DNA of 64,000 nt from Parerythrobacter aestuarii (GCF_030140925.1 NZ_JARBWD010000001.1:310001-374000), one strand, 5' to 3'; shown: positions 52,843 to 63,399, numbered from the stretch's first letter. Numbers and translations are program-made. The notes: generated by a model not told the origin, from the sequence alone.

Positions 52843-54843
52843 ATGATGACGGAACTTCTCAAGATCAGCCTGCCCGATGGCTCGGTGCGCGAAATGGAAC
52901 GCGGTTCGACGCCGGCCGATGTGGCCGCAGCGATCGGCCCGGGCCTTGCCAAGGCAGCACTCGCCGCGCGCGTCGATGGCGAAGTGCGCGACTTGAACCG
53001 CCCCTTCGAAGGCGATGCCGAGCTGGCGCTGATCACGTCGCGGGATGAAGCAGAAGCGCTGGAGCTGGCGCGGCACGACTATGCCCATGTGCTGGCCGAA
53101 GCGGTGCAGGCGCTCTGGCCAGGCACGCAAATCACCTTCGGCCCGGCGACCGACGACGGCTTTTATTATGACGTCAAGGCTCCCGAGGACCGCGATCCCT
53201 TCTCGATGGACGACCTTCCGGCGATCGAAGAGAAGATGCGCGAGATCATCACGGCCGACAAGCCGCTGCGCCGCGAAGTCTGGAGCCGCCAGCAGCTGAT
53301 CGACAAGTGGACCGCTGAAGGCGAGACCTTCAAGGCCGAGTGGGCCCAGGAGCTGCCCGAGGATGAGGAACTGACGGTCTACTGGTCGGGTGACGACTGG
53401 CTCGACATGTGCCGCGGCCCGCACCTGGCCTCGACCGGCAAGCTCGACCCGCAGGCGTTCAAGCTGATGCGCGTCGCCGGGGCCTATTGGCGTGGCGACC
53501 AGAAGAACGCGCAGCTTACCCGCATCTATGGCACCGGCTGGCTCAACAAGAAGCAGCTCAACGCGCACCTCATGCGACTGGAAGAGGCTGCCAAGCGCGA
53601 TCACCGCAAGCTGGGCCGCGAGATGGACCTGTTCCACTTGCAGGAAGAAGCGCACGGCTCGGTTTTCTGGCACCCGCAGGGCTACAAGATCTGGCGCGAG
53701 CTGGAGAGCTACATGCGCCGCAAGATGGACGGCGCGGGCTATCGCGAGATCAAGACGCCGCAAGTGATGGACGCGCGCCAGTGGGAGAAATCCGGCCACT
53801 GGGGCAAGTATCGCGAAAACATGTTCGTCATCCCCGACGAGATCCCCAACACCGAGGATGACGGCGACCTGGTGTCGAAGGATGCCGACTGGATGGCCTT
53901 GAAGCCGATGAACTGCCCGGCGCATGTGCTGGTGTTCAAGCAGGGCATCACTTCCTATCGCGACCTGCCGATCCGGCTTGGCGAGATGGGCTGCTGCCAC
54001 CGCAACGAGCCGCATGGCGCGCTGCACGGCCTGATGCGGGTGCGCCAGTTCACGCAGGACGATGCGCACATCTTCTGCACCGAAAGCCAGGTGGTGAGCG
54101 AAGTGCGCGCTTTCATCGAGCTCGCCCACCGCATCTACAAGGACTTCGGCTTCACCTATGCCATCAAGCTGGCGCTGCGGCCCGAGCAACGCTTCGGCAG
54201 CGACGAGGACTGGGACAAGGCCGAGCAGGAACTGCGCGACGCCGTGGCCGAGGCCGGCATGGCCAATGACGACTACGGCTGGGAAGAGCTGCCGGGTGAA
54301 GGCGCGTTCTATGCCCCCAAACTCGAATGGCACCTGACCGATGCGATCGGCCGCACCTGGCAGGTCGGCACGATCCAGGGCGACCGCGTGATGCCCGAAC
54401 GGCTCGATGCGACTTACATCGGCGAGGATGGCGAGAAGCACCGACCGGTCATGCTCCACCGCGCGATCTTCGGTAGCTACGAGCGCTTCATCGGCATACT
54501 GATCGAGCATTTCGCCGGTCGCCTGCCGGTATGGCTGGCGCCGACCCAGGCGGTGGTGGCGACGATCGTTTCGGACGCCGACGATTATGCGAACGAGGCG
54601 GTTGCCAAGCTCAAGGCCGCGGGCATTCGCGTCGAGAGCGACCTGCGCAACGAGAAGATCAACTTCAAGGTGCGCGAGCATTCGGTCGCCAAGGTCCCGC
54701 ACCTGCTGGTGGTCGGCAAGCGCGAGGCCGAGGAAGGCACGGTGGCGGTCCGCACGCTGGGCGAGAAAGAACAGCAGGTGACGAGCTTGGACGAGGCGAT
54801 TGACATGCTCAAGACTGCCGCGACCGCACCGGACCTCGCCTGA
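52843..54843 (+). CDS. thrS: Threonyl-tRNA synthetase
   Basis: Predicted 666 aa, class II synthetase. N-terminal TGS domain ([20 protein letters not shown]), editing domain with [17 protein letters not shown] and the [11 protein letters not shown] loop, catalytic domain with [20 protein letters not shown] (motif 2) and the C-terminal anticodon-binding domain ([14 protein letters not shown]). It charges tRNA-Thr. Start at 52843 (tandem ATG at 52846 equal). Upstream lies the threonine-rich leader and attenuator. Confidence 0.98.
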   Translation: MMTELLKISLPDGSVREMERGSTPADVAAAIGPGLAKAALAARVDGEVRDLNRPFEGDAELALITSRDEAEALELARHDYAHVLAEAVQALWPGTQITFGPATDDGFYYDVKAPEDRDPFSMDDLPAIEEKMREIITADKPLRREVWSRQQLIDKWTAEGETFKAEWAQELPEDEELTVYWSGDDWLDMCRGPHLASTGKLDPQAFKLMRVAGAYWRGDQKNAQLTRIYGTGWLNKKQLNAHLMRLEEAAKRDHRKLGREMDLFHLQEEAHGSVFWHPQGYKIWRELESYMRRKMDGAGYREIKTPQVMDARQWEKSGHWGKYRENMFVIPDEIPNTEDDGDLVSKDADWMALKPMNCPAHVLVFKQGITSYRDLPIRLGEMGCCHRNEPHGALHGLMRVRQFTQDDAHIFCTESQVVSEVRAFIELAHRIYKDFGFTYAIKLALRPEQRFGSDEDWDKAEQELRDAVAEAGMANDDYGWEELPGEGAFYAPKLEWHLTDAIGRTWQVGTIQGDRVMPERLDATYIGEDGEKHRPVMLHRAIFGSYERFIGILIEHFAGRLPVWLAPTQAVVATIVSDADDYANEAVAKLKAAGIRVESDLRNEKINFKVREHSVAKVPHLLVVGKREAEEGTVAVRTLGEKEQQVTSLDEAIDMLKTAATAPDLA

Positions 54844-54844
54844 G

Positions 54845-55588
54845 GTGGAGCTGTTCGCCAGCTATAGCTGGATCCAGATTGCTGTCGCAGTAGCGGCGAC
54901 ATTGGGGGCGGCGTTTATTCGCGGACTGACGGGGTTCGGCTTCGGCATATTGCTGGTGCCGATCCTCGCGCTAGCGCTCACACCGGTTGAGGCGGTGCTG
55001 GCGCTCAACGTGATGGCGGGCCTGCTTGCGCTCATTGAAATCCGTTTCGTACTGCGGGAAGCAGAGCGTTCGGCGCTGACCATCAGCGCGCTGCTGGTGC
55101 TCACGACGCTTCCCGGGCTGCTATTGCTGCATGCGCTGCCTGCCCCGGTGGGGCGATTGCTGATTGCTCTCGTAGCGCTGTCGGCCTTCTTCGCGATCCT
55201 GCTGCCGCGCCGGCCCGGTCATGTTCCGGGGAAGGTGGCTACCGGCTTTGTCGGACTTTCGGCGGGAATCCTGACCGGCTTTGCGGCCATGCCGGGCCCG
55301 CCGGTAGTGCCTTATTACGTCGGGCGCGACATCCCGCGCGTCACTGCAAAGGCATCGATGATCGGTATCTTCGGCGTGGCTTCGCTCGCGGGGATTACGT
55401 CTGGTGCGGTGTCGGGCTTGCTTGAATGGAAAATCCTGGCGCTTGGGCTGACGCTCTTCCCGCTCGTTGTCTTGGGCAACTGGATCGGTTCGCATGCCTT
55501 CGGCAAGGTCAGTGATCCGCTTTGGCGCGGTTTTGTCGGTGTCGTCCTGGGTACAGCCGCGCTCGCCGCGCTGCTCAAACTCGTCTAG
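54845..55588 (+). CDS. TauE/SafE-family anion/sulfite permease
   Basis: Predicted 247 aa, GTG start one base after thrS stop. Seven to eight helices with the TSUP family signature GAAFIRGLTGFGFGILLVPI near the N-terminus and a second copy, GLSAGILTGFAAMPGPPVVP, in the middle. The family exports or imports sulfite, sulfoacetate and related organosulfur anions. Likely cotranscribed with thrS. Confidence 0.9.
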   Translation: MELFASYSWIQIAVAVAATLGAAFIRGLTGFGFGILLVPILALALTPVEAVLALNVMAGLLALIEIRFVLREAERSALTISALLVLTTLPGLLLLHALPAPVGRLLIALVALSAFFAILLPRRPGHVPGKVATGFVGLSAGILTGFAAMPGPPVVPYYVGRDIPRVTAKASMIGIFGVASLAGITSGAVSGLLEWKILALGLTLFPLVVLGNWIGSHAFGKVSDPLWRGFVGVVLGTAALAALLKLV

Positions 55589-55639
55589 CGAGCCCGGCGC
55601 ACGCCGGGACGTTCCTTAGCGATCCGTAGCGGTGTTCGA

Positions 55640-55756
55640 TCAGAAGGGCTGCCAGGTGGCGGCGAAGACCAGCGCGAGCGCACAGGTGCTTACGATCATG
55701 CCACGCAGCTCTTCGGCTGCTGTTTCGGCAAGGGCGATGGCGCGGGCTTTGGTCAC
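55640..55756 (-). CDS. Small hydrophobic protein, possible
   Basis: Predicted 38 aa (GTG start), with a helix GMIVSTCALALVFAATW and end QPF. About 28 of 37 codons end in G/C, compatible with coding. No ribosome site is evident and no family is known, so this is tentative. Nothing else is visible in the 200 bases between TauE/SafE and agmatine deiminase. Confidence 0.35.
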   Translation of the reverse strand: MTKARAIALAETAAEELRGMIVSTCALALVFAATWQPF

Positions 55757-55790
55757 GCTGCGAGAGTGCGCCCCGCACCCTAAGAAAGCG

Positions 55791-56771
55791 TTAAGGCGCT
55801 GGTTCAAGCGTTGGCATCTGCTGGCTTGCGCAATGGAAACCGCCGCCGCCGGCCAGTACTGCACTGCCGGGAAGCCCCACGGTCTCGCGATCGGGGAACA
55901 GTTCTGCAATGGCCGCAACCCCTGCTTCGTCGTGAGGCGACCCGAATGTCGGGACCACCACGAGGTACGAAGTGATGGCGAAATTGACGTAGCTCGCCGG
56001 TTCGACCTGCCCCTCGCGTTCAATCCTGCCCGGCGAAGGTATTTCAGCGACATCGACGCCCGCCGCTTCGGCGCGCGCCCTGGCATCGGCATAGATTGCC
56101 GCGTTGGGATCGTCTTGGCCGGTCGCATGCGGCAGGCACAAGCGGTTCGGGGCGACGAAGCGGGCAAGGTTGTCGACATGGCCGTCGGTGTGATCGTTGA
56201 CCAGCCCGTCGCCGAGCCACAACACGCGGTTGAAGCCAAGGTCACGGCTTAGCGCATCTTCGATGTCTCCGCGCGACATATGCGGATTGCGGTTGGGGTT
56301 GAGCAGGCATTGTTCAGTCGTCACTGCCTGCCCGGTACCGTCGCCATCGATGGCCCCACCTTCCAGCACATAGTCGCGCGGGACAACAGGCATGCCGGCA
56401 GAACGCGCCAGCTCGGCACCGATAGTTTCGTCGCCTGGCATCTCGTATTTCCCGCCCCAGCCGTTGAAACCGCAGCGGAGGGCTGAACCGTCGCCGCGCA
56501 CCAGCGGGCCGGTATCGCGCAACCAGATATCGCCATAGGCACGCCGCTCGAGGATCACATCGCTCGAGACCAGCGCGCGGGCGCGGGCTTCGTTGGCTTC
56601 GTCGCGCACCAGCAGCCGCACCTGCTGACCGCTTTCGGCGACGGAGCTGGCAAAGGCAGCGATCTGCTCTTGTGCAGGTTCCAGCCACCCCGGCCATTCA
56701 TCGGCCAGATGCGGGAAGCCGATCCACAGCCAATCCTGCGGAGCCCATTCGGGCGGCATCAGGATGGACAC
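55791..56771 (-). CDS. aguA: Agmatine deiminase
   Basis: Predicted 326 aa. Hydrolyses agmatine to N-carbamoylputrescine and ammonia (porphyromonas-type peptidylarginine deiminase fold). Motifs: PPEWAPQDWLWIGFPH at the N-terminus, WLRDTGPLV, and the C-terminal GGGGFHCASQQMP with the nucleophile Cys; HTDGHVDNLARFV holds catalytic His/Asp. Putrescine or agmatine use. 33 bases upstream of the M28 peptidase stop on the same strand. Confidence 0.95.
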   Translation of the reverse strand: MSILMPPEWAPQDWLWIGFPHLADEWPGWLEPAQEQIAAFASSVAESGQQVRLLVRDEANEARARALVSSDVILERRAYGDIWLRDTGPLVRGDGSALRCGFNGWGGKYEMPGDETIGAELARSAGMPVVPRDYVLEGGAIDGDGTGQAVTTEQCLLNPNRNPHMSRGDIEDALSRDLGFNRVLWLGDGLVNDHTDGHVDNLARFVAPNRLCLPHATGQDDPNAAIYADARARAEAAGVDVAEIPSPGRIEREGQVEPASYVNFAITSYLVVVPTFGSPHDEAGVAAIAELFPDRETVGLPGSAVLAGGGGFHCASQQMPTLEPAP

Positions 56772-56804
56772 GGATCGGCTCCAATCACGGGGCGAGTGAG
56801 AGGC

Positions 56805-58484
56805 CTAACAGCCTTCGCCCGCAGCGCAGCTATCGTCACGCGTGGCCTTGAACTCGTCGCCTTCGACCCAGTTGGGCCAGCTGGTGCTGTCGGCCAGCAT
56901 CCGGCCGATACGATAGAACAGCTGCAGGTCCTGCATCACGCCGGACCAGTCCCAGTCTTCGCTGAATTCGTCCTTGGGGCCGTGATAGCGGTTGGCGCGA
57001 TACTCGTCTGAAAGCGCCTCGCCAGCCTCGCGTCCGCCATCGACGAGATCTTCCCCGCCGTCGACATAAAGCATCGGCACGCCGCGCTTGGCGAAGGCGA
57101 AGTGGTCGGAGCGGTAGTAATAGCCGGCTTCCGGCGCGGGATTGGGCGTTGCCACCCGGCCATCGGCAGTCAGAGCCGCGCTGAGGAACTCGTCGAGCTG
57201 CGACTTGCCCGGGCCGACCACAGTCACATCCTTGGACGGGCCGCCGACAAGGAACGCATCCATGTTGATCCCGCCGACGGTCTGGCTGAGCGGGAAGACC
57301 GGGTTGGCGGCATAATAGTCTGCGCCCAGCAGGCCCTGTTCTTCCGCCGTCACCGCCAGGAACACCATGCTGCGCTTGGGTGCACCGGCCTTGGCCTGCG
57401 CTTCAGCAAGCGCGACAAGCGCCGCGGTCCCCGTCGCATTGTCGACCGCGCCGTTGCAGATGTCGTCGCCATCGGGTGCCGGGGTGCAGCGGCCCAGGTG
57501 ATCCCAGTGCGCAGTATGGATGACATACTCATCCGGGCGCTCTGTCCCCGGGAGCACGCCGATCACGTTCTTCGAATCGTATTTGCGAATATCATTGCCG
57601 AAAGCGGTCGAGACAGTCAGGCCCAACGGCACCGGCTTGAAGCCTGGCTGCTTGGCGGCTTCCAGCAGCGCATCGAAATCCTGCCCTGCGGCTTCGACGA
57701 TCTGGCGCGCGGCATCTTTCTGCACCCACCCGTTCATCTGCGTCATCGGCGGCGCATTGTCGCCGCGCTGGGGATAGGCCTGAGGGCCCGTCCACGATGA
57801 TTCGACGACGTTCCAGCCATAGGATGCGGGCTCGGTATCATGGATGATCAGCGCCCCCGCCGCGCCCTGCCGGCCGGCTTCTTCATATTTGTAGGTCCAG
57901 CGACCGTAGTAGGTCATGGCCTTGCCGTTGAAGGTGCCTTCGAGCCCCGCAGTGTCGAAATCCGGGTCGTTGACGAGGATGACCGCCGTCTTCCCTTTCA
58001 TGTCCATTCCGGCGTAATCGTTCCAGTCGCGCTCGTCGGCCTTGATGCCGTAACCGACGAAGACCAGCTCGCTGGCTTCTATGCTGGTCTGGTCCTGCTC
58101 CTGATAGGTCACACCGACCCAGTCCTTGGAAAAGGCGAAGGAAAGATCAACACCTGTGCCCTGCACGGTCAGCGGCTGGAAATCCTTGCCGGTAATTTCG
58201 ACCAGCGGCACATCCTGCACCCAACTGTCGCCGTTGCCCGGCTGCAGGCCGGCTGCCTTGAACTTCTCGATCAGGTAAGCGACGGTCTTCTCTTCGCCGG
58301 CACTCCCAGGCATGCGGCCTTCGAACTCGTCGGACGATAGCATTCTGGTGACATCGATCATTGTCTGCTGCGAGATATCGCCCGCTTCAGCCGTTGGAAT
58401 ATCGAGCGGTGCATCATCGCCGGGCAGCGCTTCGCATGCTGCCAGCGAGAGTGCTGCAGTGGCAGCAAGAATCAGGTGTTTCAT
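56805..58484 (-). CDS. M28-family metallopeptidase, lipoprotein
   Basis: Predicted 559 aa from the ATG at 58484. Lipobox LSLAAC (Cys17). A PA-like insert (about residues 150-280) precedes the M28 catalytic domain: VIHTAHWDHLGRC, NGAVDNATGTAALVAL, VTAEEQGLLGADYYAAN, GGINMDAFLVG, YYRSDHFAFAKRG hold the two-zinc site and the catalytic Glu. Aminopeptidase-type enzyme acting at the cell surface or periplasm. Confidence 0.93.
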   Translation of the reverse strand: MKHLILAATAALSLAACEALPGDDAPLDIPTAEAGDISQQTMIDVTRMLSSDEFEGRMPGSAGEEKTVAYLIEKFKAAGLQPGNGDSWVQDVPLVEITGKDFQPLTVQGTGVDLSFAFSKDWVGVTYQEQDQTSIEASELVFVGYGIKADERDWNDYAGMDMKGKTAVILVNDPDFDTAGLEGTFNGKAMTYYGRWTYKYEEAGRQGAAGALIIHDTEPASYGWNVVESSWTGPQAYPQRGDNAPPMTQMNGWVQKDAARQIVEAAGQDFDALLEAAKQPGFKPVPLGLTVSTAFGNDIRKYDSKNVIGVLPGTERPDEYVIHTAHWDHLGRCTPAPDGDDICNGAVDNATGTAALVALAEAQAKAGAPKRSMVFLAVTAEEQGLLGADYYAANPVFPLSQTVGGINMDAFLVGGPSKDVTVVGPGKSQLDEFLSAALTADGRVATPNPAPEAGYYYRSDHFAFAKRGVPMLYVDGGEDLVDGGREAGEALSDEYRANRYHGPKDEFSEDWDWSGVMQDLQLFYRIGRMLADSTSWPNWVEGDEFKATRDDSCAAGEGC

Positions 58485-58588
58485 GAGGCATCCCGTTATG
58501 ATGATTATGTTGGCGGCCTTGTTGCAAAGCCATCGGGGCGGCGCAAGGGCGCTTGCGCGGTGCCGCCATGCAAGGCAGGGGCTGTCAT

Positions 58589-61276
58589 ATGACCGGCGAC
58601 TGGCAATCGGCATTGGAACGCGCGCGGGCGCATGCGCCGTTCCTCGCTCGCGGTCTGGAGCGCCAGCCGGAACTGGCGCAACTGCTGGCAGAGGGCAATG
58701 GTGAAGCATCCCTTGCCTGGGCGCACGCACAAGGACAGTCCGGCGCGCCCGGCCCTGCCTTGCGCAAGGAAAGGCTGGGCTATGCGATTGCCCTCGCGAT
58801 AGGAGACCTGGCCGGGGCCTACCCGGTTGCCCGGGTAACACGCGAATTGTCCGACCTTGCCGACCGGTCGCTGGACCGGGCGATTTCGGCGGCGATCGCG
58901 CGCCGCGTCGAAGGGGCGGGCAGCGACGGCTTTTATGCCTTGGCGCTGGGCAAGCAGGGCGCAGGCGAACTCAACTACAGCTCGGACATCGATCCGATCC
59001 TGCTGTTCGATCCGCAGCGGCTGGCCCGGCGCGAGCGTGATGAGCCCGGCGAAGCGGCCCAGCGTTATGCCCGCGAAGTGGTCAAGCTGCTCTCCGAAGT
59101 CACCGACGAAGGCTATGTCTTTCGGGTCGACTTGCGGCTGCGCCCGGCTTCCGAAGTCAGCCCGCTCGCGGTGTCGCAGAATGCGGCGCTGACACACTAC
59201 GAAAGCTCGGCGCTGGCGTGGGAGCGGGCCGCCTATATCCGCGCGCGCTCCTGTGCCGGCGATATCCCGGCGGGAGAGACATTCCTCGAGGCGATCACGC
59301 CCTTTGTGTGGCGGCGGAGCCTCGATTTCGGCGCTATCGAGGAAATCGGCAGGCTCACTTCACGCATTCGCGAAGCCTATCGCGGCCCCCAGCGCCCGGG
59401 GCCGGGTTTCGACCTCAAGAAAGGGCGCGGTGGCATACGTGAAATCGAGTTCTTCGCTCAAACCCACCAGCTTATCCACGGGGGGCGCAATCCTGGCTTG
59501 CGTGTTCGCGGCACTCGCGCAGCGCTCGATGCCTTGGCCGAGAACGGGCTCATCGCTGCAGATGACGCCCAATTGCTTGGTGATTCCTACGACCGATTGC
59601 GGATCCTCGAGCACCGCTTGCAGATGGTCAACGACCGCCAGACGCACGCCCTTCCCGAAGGGCAGGCACTGGAAGATGTCGCACGCCTCGATGGGCTGGC
59701 TGGGGCGAAGGAACTCGTGGCTGAAGTGGAAAGCGTGACGGAAGCGGTGGGCGTGCGCTTCGACCAGTTGCTTGAGACGACAACCAGCCCGGACCGCGCG
59801 CGACCCGTGGCAGAGGTGACCGCTGAGCTGGTGGCAGACGGCGAAGAGGAAGCCCAGCGCCTGGCCGACCGGATCGAAGGCTGGCTCGACGGTCGCTATC
59901 GCACCTTGCGCTCGCCCAGTGCACGCGATGCCTTTCGGGCCATCCTGCCGCAACTGGTCGGCGCTCTTGGCAGCGCACCAGAGCCGGACCGCGCCATTCT
60001 CCGTTTCGAGCGGCTGCTGGAAAACCTGCCAAGCGCCATCAACCTGTTCCGCCTGCTGGATGCGCGGCCCGGCCTGCTCGACCAGCTGCTCAGGATCCTC
60101 GCCTTTGCGCCGCCGCTGGCGGATGAGCTTGGGCGCAACGCCACCTTGCTAGATACGTTGATCGACCAGACGGCACTGGACCTGCCCCCGACGGTCGAAG
60201 AGCTGGCTGCCAAGATGCGGCGCAGCGATCCGCAGTCATCCTATGAAAAGCTGCTCGACCGCATTCGCATCGTTACCGCTGAACATCGGTTTGCGCTTGG
60301 AGTACAGCTGATCGAAGCGACGCACGATCCGCTTGAGATCGCCGCTGGGCTGTCACGCGTCGCTGAGGCGGCGCTGCAAGTGGCGGTGGAAGAAGCGAGC
60401 CGCGAATATGCCCGTATTCACGGAACCATCGCCGGGGGAGAGATGCTGGTGCTGGGCCTCGGCAGACTTGGCGGTGAAGCACTGACCCATGCCTCCGACC
60501 TCGACCTGATCTATCTTTTCACTGGGGATACTTCCACCGAATCGAACGGCGATCGCCCACTAGGAGCGACCCACTACTTCAACCGCCTCGCCCAACGTAT
60601 CAGTGCAGCGCTGAGCGTGCCGACAGCTGAAGGAGCGCTCTACGAAATCGACACTCGCCTGCGACCACAGGGCAACCAGGGACCGCTGGCCGTCAGCGTC
60701 GAGAGCTTCGCCAAGTACCAGCGCGAAGCGGCATGGACATGGGAACATATGGCCCTCACCCGTGCGAGAGTAGTGGCCGGGCCGGAGGCTGCCGCGCGCG
60801 AGCTCACTGCAACACTGCGCGATGTACTCGGTGGGGCTCGCGATGCTGGCAAGCTGCGCGCCGACGTGCTGGACATGCGGGCGGAAATGGCGTCCCACAA
60901 ACCGCCCAAGGGTCCGCTCGATGCCAAGCTGTTGCGGGGCGGTCTCGTCGACCTCGAATTCATCATCCACTATCTGCAGTTGCGCGAGCGGACGGGGCTT
61001 GTTCCCCGTCTCGGTGAAGCGTGCGAAGCGCTGGTGGACGCCGGATTGCTGCCCGCAGCACTGATCCATGCACATGATTTCCTCACCCGGCTGATCGTCG
61101 GGGGCCGCCTGTTGGCACCCGACCTTGCCATGCCTGAAGGGCGGGCGGGTGAAATCCTGGCCGGGGCCTGTCACTGTGCCGGAACCGCTGACCTGGATCG
61201 GGCATTGATCGAAGCACGCCAATGCGTCGCCGACGCATGGCACACCGTATTTGACGAGAAACTGGAGATCGAATGA
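58589..61276 (+). CDS. glnE: Glutamine synthetase adenylyltransferase/deadenylase
   Basis: Predicted 895 aa from the ATG at 58589 (AGGGG upstream; in-frame ATG 58568 possible). Two nucleotidyltransferase domains: LGKQGAGELNYSSDIDPILL (first) and LGRLGGEALTHASDLDLIYL (second), each GSxxxL...SDID/L type with catalytic Asp pair. It adds and removes AMP on glutamine synthetase in response to PII. Overlaps bcp by ATGA. Confidence 0.96.
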   Translation: MTGDWQSALERARAHAPFLARGLERQPELAQLLAEGNGEASLAWAHAQGQSGAPGPALRKERLGYAIALAIGDLAGAYPVARVTRELSDLADRSLDRAISAAIARRVEGAGSDGFYALALGKQGAGELNYSSDIDPILLFDPQRLARRERDEPGEAAQRYAREVVKLLSEVTDEGYVFRVDLRLRPASEVSPLAVSQNAALTHYESSALAWERAAYIRARSCAGDIPAGETFLEAITPFVWRRSLDFGAIEEIGRLTSRIREAYRGPQRPGPGFDLKKGRGGIREIEFFAQTHQLIHGGRNPGLRVRGTRAALDALAENGLIAADDAQLLGDSYDRLRILEHRLQMVNDRQTHALPEGQALEDVARLDGLAGAKELVAEVESVTEAVGVRFDQLLETTTSPDRARPVAEVTAELVADGEEEAQRLADRIEGWLDGRYRTLRSPSARDAFRAILPQLVGALGSAPEPDRAILRFERLLENLPSAINLFRLLDARPGLLDQLLRILAFAPPLADELGRNATLLDTLIDQTALDLPPTVEELAAKMRRSDPQSSYEKLLDRIRIVTAEHRFALGVQLIEATHDPLEIAAGLSRVAEAALQVAVEEASREYARIHGTIAGGEMLVLGLGRLGGEALTHASDLDLIYLFTGDTSTESNGDRPLGATHYFNRLAQRISAALSVPTAEGALYEIDTRLRPQGNQGPLAVSVESFAKYQREAAWTWEHMALTRARVVAGPEAAARELTATLRDVLGGARDAGKLRADVLDMRAEMASHKPPKGPLDAKLLRGGLVDLEFIIHYLQLRERTGLVPRLGEACEALVDAGLLPAALIHAHDFLTRLIVGGRLLAPDLAMPEGRAGEILAGACHCAGTADLDRALIEARQCVADAWHTVFDEKLEIE

Positions 61277-61749
61277 TGAGCAGTCGCCCGCATGAAGGGG
61301 ACAAGATGCCCGACATCGCCATGGAAACGCCGGATGGCGGCAGCGTGAAGCCTTCCGATTTCAAGGGTCGGAAACTGGTGGTGTTCTTCTACCCCAAGGA
61401 CAACACGCCTGGCTGCACCACCGAAGCGACCGACTTCTCCGCTGCCAAGGCTCACTTCGAGACGGCGGGTTGCTCGCTCCTTGGCGTCAGCAAGGACTCG
61501 CCCAAGAAGCACCTGAACTTTATCGCCAAGCATGGGCTGACGGTCGACCTGGCAACCGATGCCGAAGAAAGCGGGTTGTCTGATGTGCTTGGCATCTGGA
61601 CCGAGAAGAGCATGTATGGCCGCACCTACATGGGCATGGTCCGCACGACCTACCTTGTTGACGCTGACGGCAAGATTGCCCGGGTGTGGGACAAGGTAAA
61701 GGTCAAGGGCCACGTCGAAGAAGTCCTGGCGGCCGCGCAAGCCCTTTGA
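61273..61749 (+). CDS. bcp: Peroxiredoxin, Bcp/thiol peroxidase type
   Basis: Predicted 158 aa (tandem ATGs at 61273 and 61276). Peroxidatic Cys in FFYPKDNTPGCTTEATDFS; the resolving Cys expected five residues later is Thr. A second Cys, TAGCSLLG about 25 residues on, could resolve instead, as in some Bcp enzymes. Reduces hydroperoxides. Overlaps glnE by ATGA and the DUF455 gene by TTGA. Confidence 0.95.
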   Translation: MMSSRPHEGDKMPDIAMETPDGGSVKPSDFKGRKLVVFFYPKDNTPGCTTEATDFSAAKAHFETAGCSLLGVSKDSPKKHLNFIAKHGLTVDLATDAEESGLSDVLGIWTEKSMYGRTYMGMVRTTYLVDADGKIARVWDKVKVKGHVEEVLAAAQAL

Positions 61750-62549
61750 TCGAACCGCGGCCTTCTCTAGCCGGGGCCATCCGGGCAGCACTGCTGACAG
61801 CGGATCCGAAGGCCAAGGCCTTTGCCGCCCGCGATGTGGCGCGCGGATGGCGGCTGGGCAGGCTCGACTGGCGCTTTGATGTTGCCATGCCGGACCGGCC
61901 CGGCTGGCCGGACGCGCCCCAGCTGCTGCCGCCGAACCGCATGCCCAGGCGTGGCAAGGGCGGCTCGGAACGTGGACGGATCGCGCTGTGGCATGCGCTG
62001 GCCCATATCGAATTCGTAGCGATCGACCTCGCGCTCGATATCGTCGGGCGGTTCGGGGCTCAGATGTCGCGCGCCTTCACAGACGACTTCCTCTCGGTCG
62101 CAGCTGATGAAGCAATGCATTTCGCGCTGCTCGACCGCAAGCTGAGGACACTGGGCAGCCACTATGGCGCGCTGCCTGCCCATGCCGGGCTGTGGCAGGC
62201 GGCAGAGGCGACCGCACATGACGTCACGGCACGGCTAGCGATCGTGCCGATGGTGCTCGAAGCGCGCGGGCTCGATGTCACTCCCGCCACGCGCGACCGC
62301 ATTCGCGCGCAAGGCGACGAGCATGGTGCGAGAATCCTGCAACGCATACTTGACGACGAAATCCGCCATGTCGGTTTCGGCACCAAGCACTTTGTCGCTA
62401 GCGTCCAATCCCTCGGGGAATCACCGCAGTATCACTGGAAACGCTTGGTCGAGTCGCACTTCAAAGGGGCTGTTAAGCCACCGTTCAACGACTCAGCGCG
62501 TCTTGAAGCCGGACTATCGCGCGACTTCTATGATGCTATTGCCTCGTAA
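61746..62549 (+). CDS. DUF455 ferritin-like protein
   Basis: Predicted 267 aa from the TTG at 61746, which overlaps the bcp stop. The DUF455 core has carboxylate/His helices: ALWHALAHIEFVAIDLALDI, VAADEAMHFALLDRKLRTLG, LDDEIRHVGFGTKHFV, suggesting a ferritin-like di-iron four-helix bundle. Homologues include a UPF thought to act in tRNA modification (MiaE-like) or unknown. Cotranscribed with glnE-bcp. Confidence 0.85.
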   Translation: MIEPRPSLAGAIRAALLTADPKAKAFAARDVARGWRLGRLDWRFDVAMPDRPGWPDAPQLLPPNRMPRRGKGGSERGRIALWHALAHIEFVAIDLALDIVGRFGAQMSRAFTDDFLSVAADEAMHFALLDRKLRTLGSHYGALPAHAGLWQAAEATAHDVTARLAIVPMVLEARGLDVTPATRDRIRAQGDEHGARILQRILDDEIRHVGFGTKHFVASVQSLGESPQYHWKRLVESHFKGAVKPPFNDSARLEAGLSRDFYDAIAS

Positions 62550-62648
62550 ACTTTTGTCCCGTTAACGCACGATCACACAAGGTTCGGGAACCAATCCCTC
62601 ACCAAACCGGGCGCCGCAGCCCTGGCTGCGCAAAACCAAGGACGGGCC

Positions 62649-63341
62649 GTGATCGCACTGCCAAAAACGATTTTCAAAGGCCTGGCCGTAGCCTTCGCCG
62701 CTGCAATTACCCTCGCTGCCACTCCCGCCCAGGCCAACACGGCCACCAGCGCGGCTGTCGAAGTGAAGAAGCCGGTCGATGAGACCGATTCGCCGCTGGG
62801 CAAGGGTGACGAGCAATTCCAGGAACTGTTTGCCAAGTGGGAACAGCTCGATCTCGATACCGGCTCCAAGCCGATCCAGGTCGCTGTGTCGATCCCATCG
62901 CGGATGCCGCTGGAAGATGCCACCCTGACCAGCAGCTATGGCATGCGCAACCACCCGGTGCTGGGCGGACGCCGTGCGCACAAGGGTGTCGACCTGGCCG
63001 CGCCCACCGGTACACCGGTCTACGCCACGGCTGACGGTCTCGTGCAGATGGCACAGTGGTTCTCCAGCTATGGCAAGTTCATCAAGATTGGTCATGGCAA
63101 CGACCTTGAAACCCGCTTTGCCCACCTGTCGCGGATCGTCGTCGAGAAGGGTGCAATGGTGAAGAAGGGCGACCTGATCGGCTATGTCGGCTCGACCGGG
63201 CGTTCGACCGGCCCACACCTGCATTATGAAGTGCGCATCGGCGGGGTTGCAGTGAACCCGATTCCCTATATGGTTGAGAGCGACGCGCAGATTGCCTTTG
63301 CCAAGGCGACCGGTCGTGATGTCGCGGTAGGCGGCGAGTAA
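62649..63341 (+). CDS. M23 (LytM) peptidase, exported
   Basis: Predicted 230 aa from the GTG at 62649; signal peptide IALPKTIFKGLAVAFAAAIT... cleaved at AQA-N. LytM zinc motif: HPVLGGRRAHKGVDLAAPTG (HxxxD) and GRSTGPHLHYEVRIGG (HxH), plus HGNDLETRFAHLSR. Glycyl-glycine/peptidoglycan endopeptidase acting in the wall. All catalytic residues are present. Confidence 0.95.
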   Translation: MIALPKTIFKGLAVAFAAAITLAATPAQANTATSAAVEVKKPVDETDSPLGKGDEQFQELFAKWEQLDLDTGSKPIQVAVSIPSRMPLEDATLTSSYGMRNHPVLGGRRAHKGVDLAAPTGTPVYATADGLVQMAQWFSSYGKFIKIGHGNDLETRFAHLSRIVVEKGAMVKKGDLIGYVGSTGRSTGPHLHYEVRIGGVAVNPIPYMVESDAQIAFAKATGRDVAVGGE

Positions 63342-63399
63342 TTACGAGTTAGTCCGCCTGGAAGCGGATTTGGACACTGGGAGAGGGTGTCCTGACAAT

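Noticed and set aside
52381-54702. 773-codon minus-strand open frame
   Set aside because: Shadow of thrS and the end of phoD; the forward strand carries the synthetase motifs.
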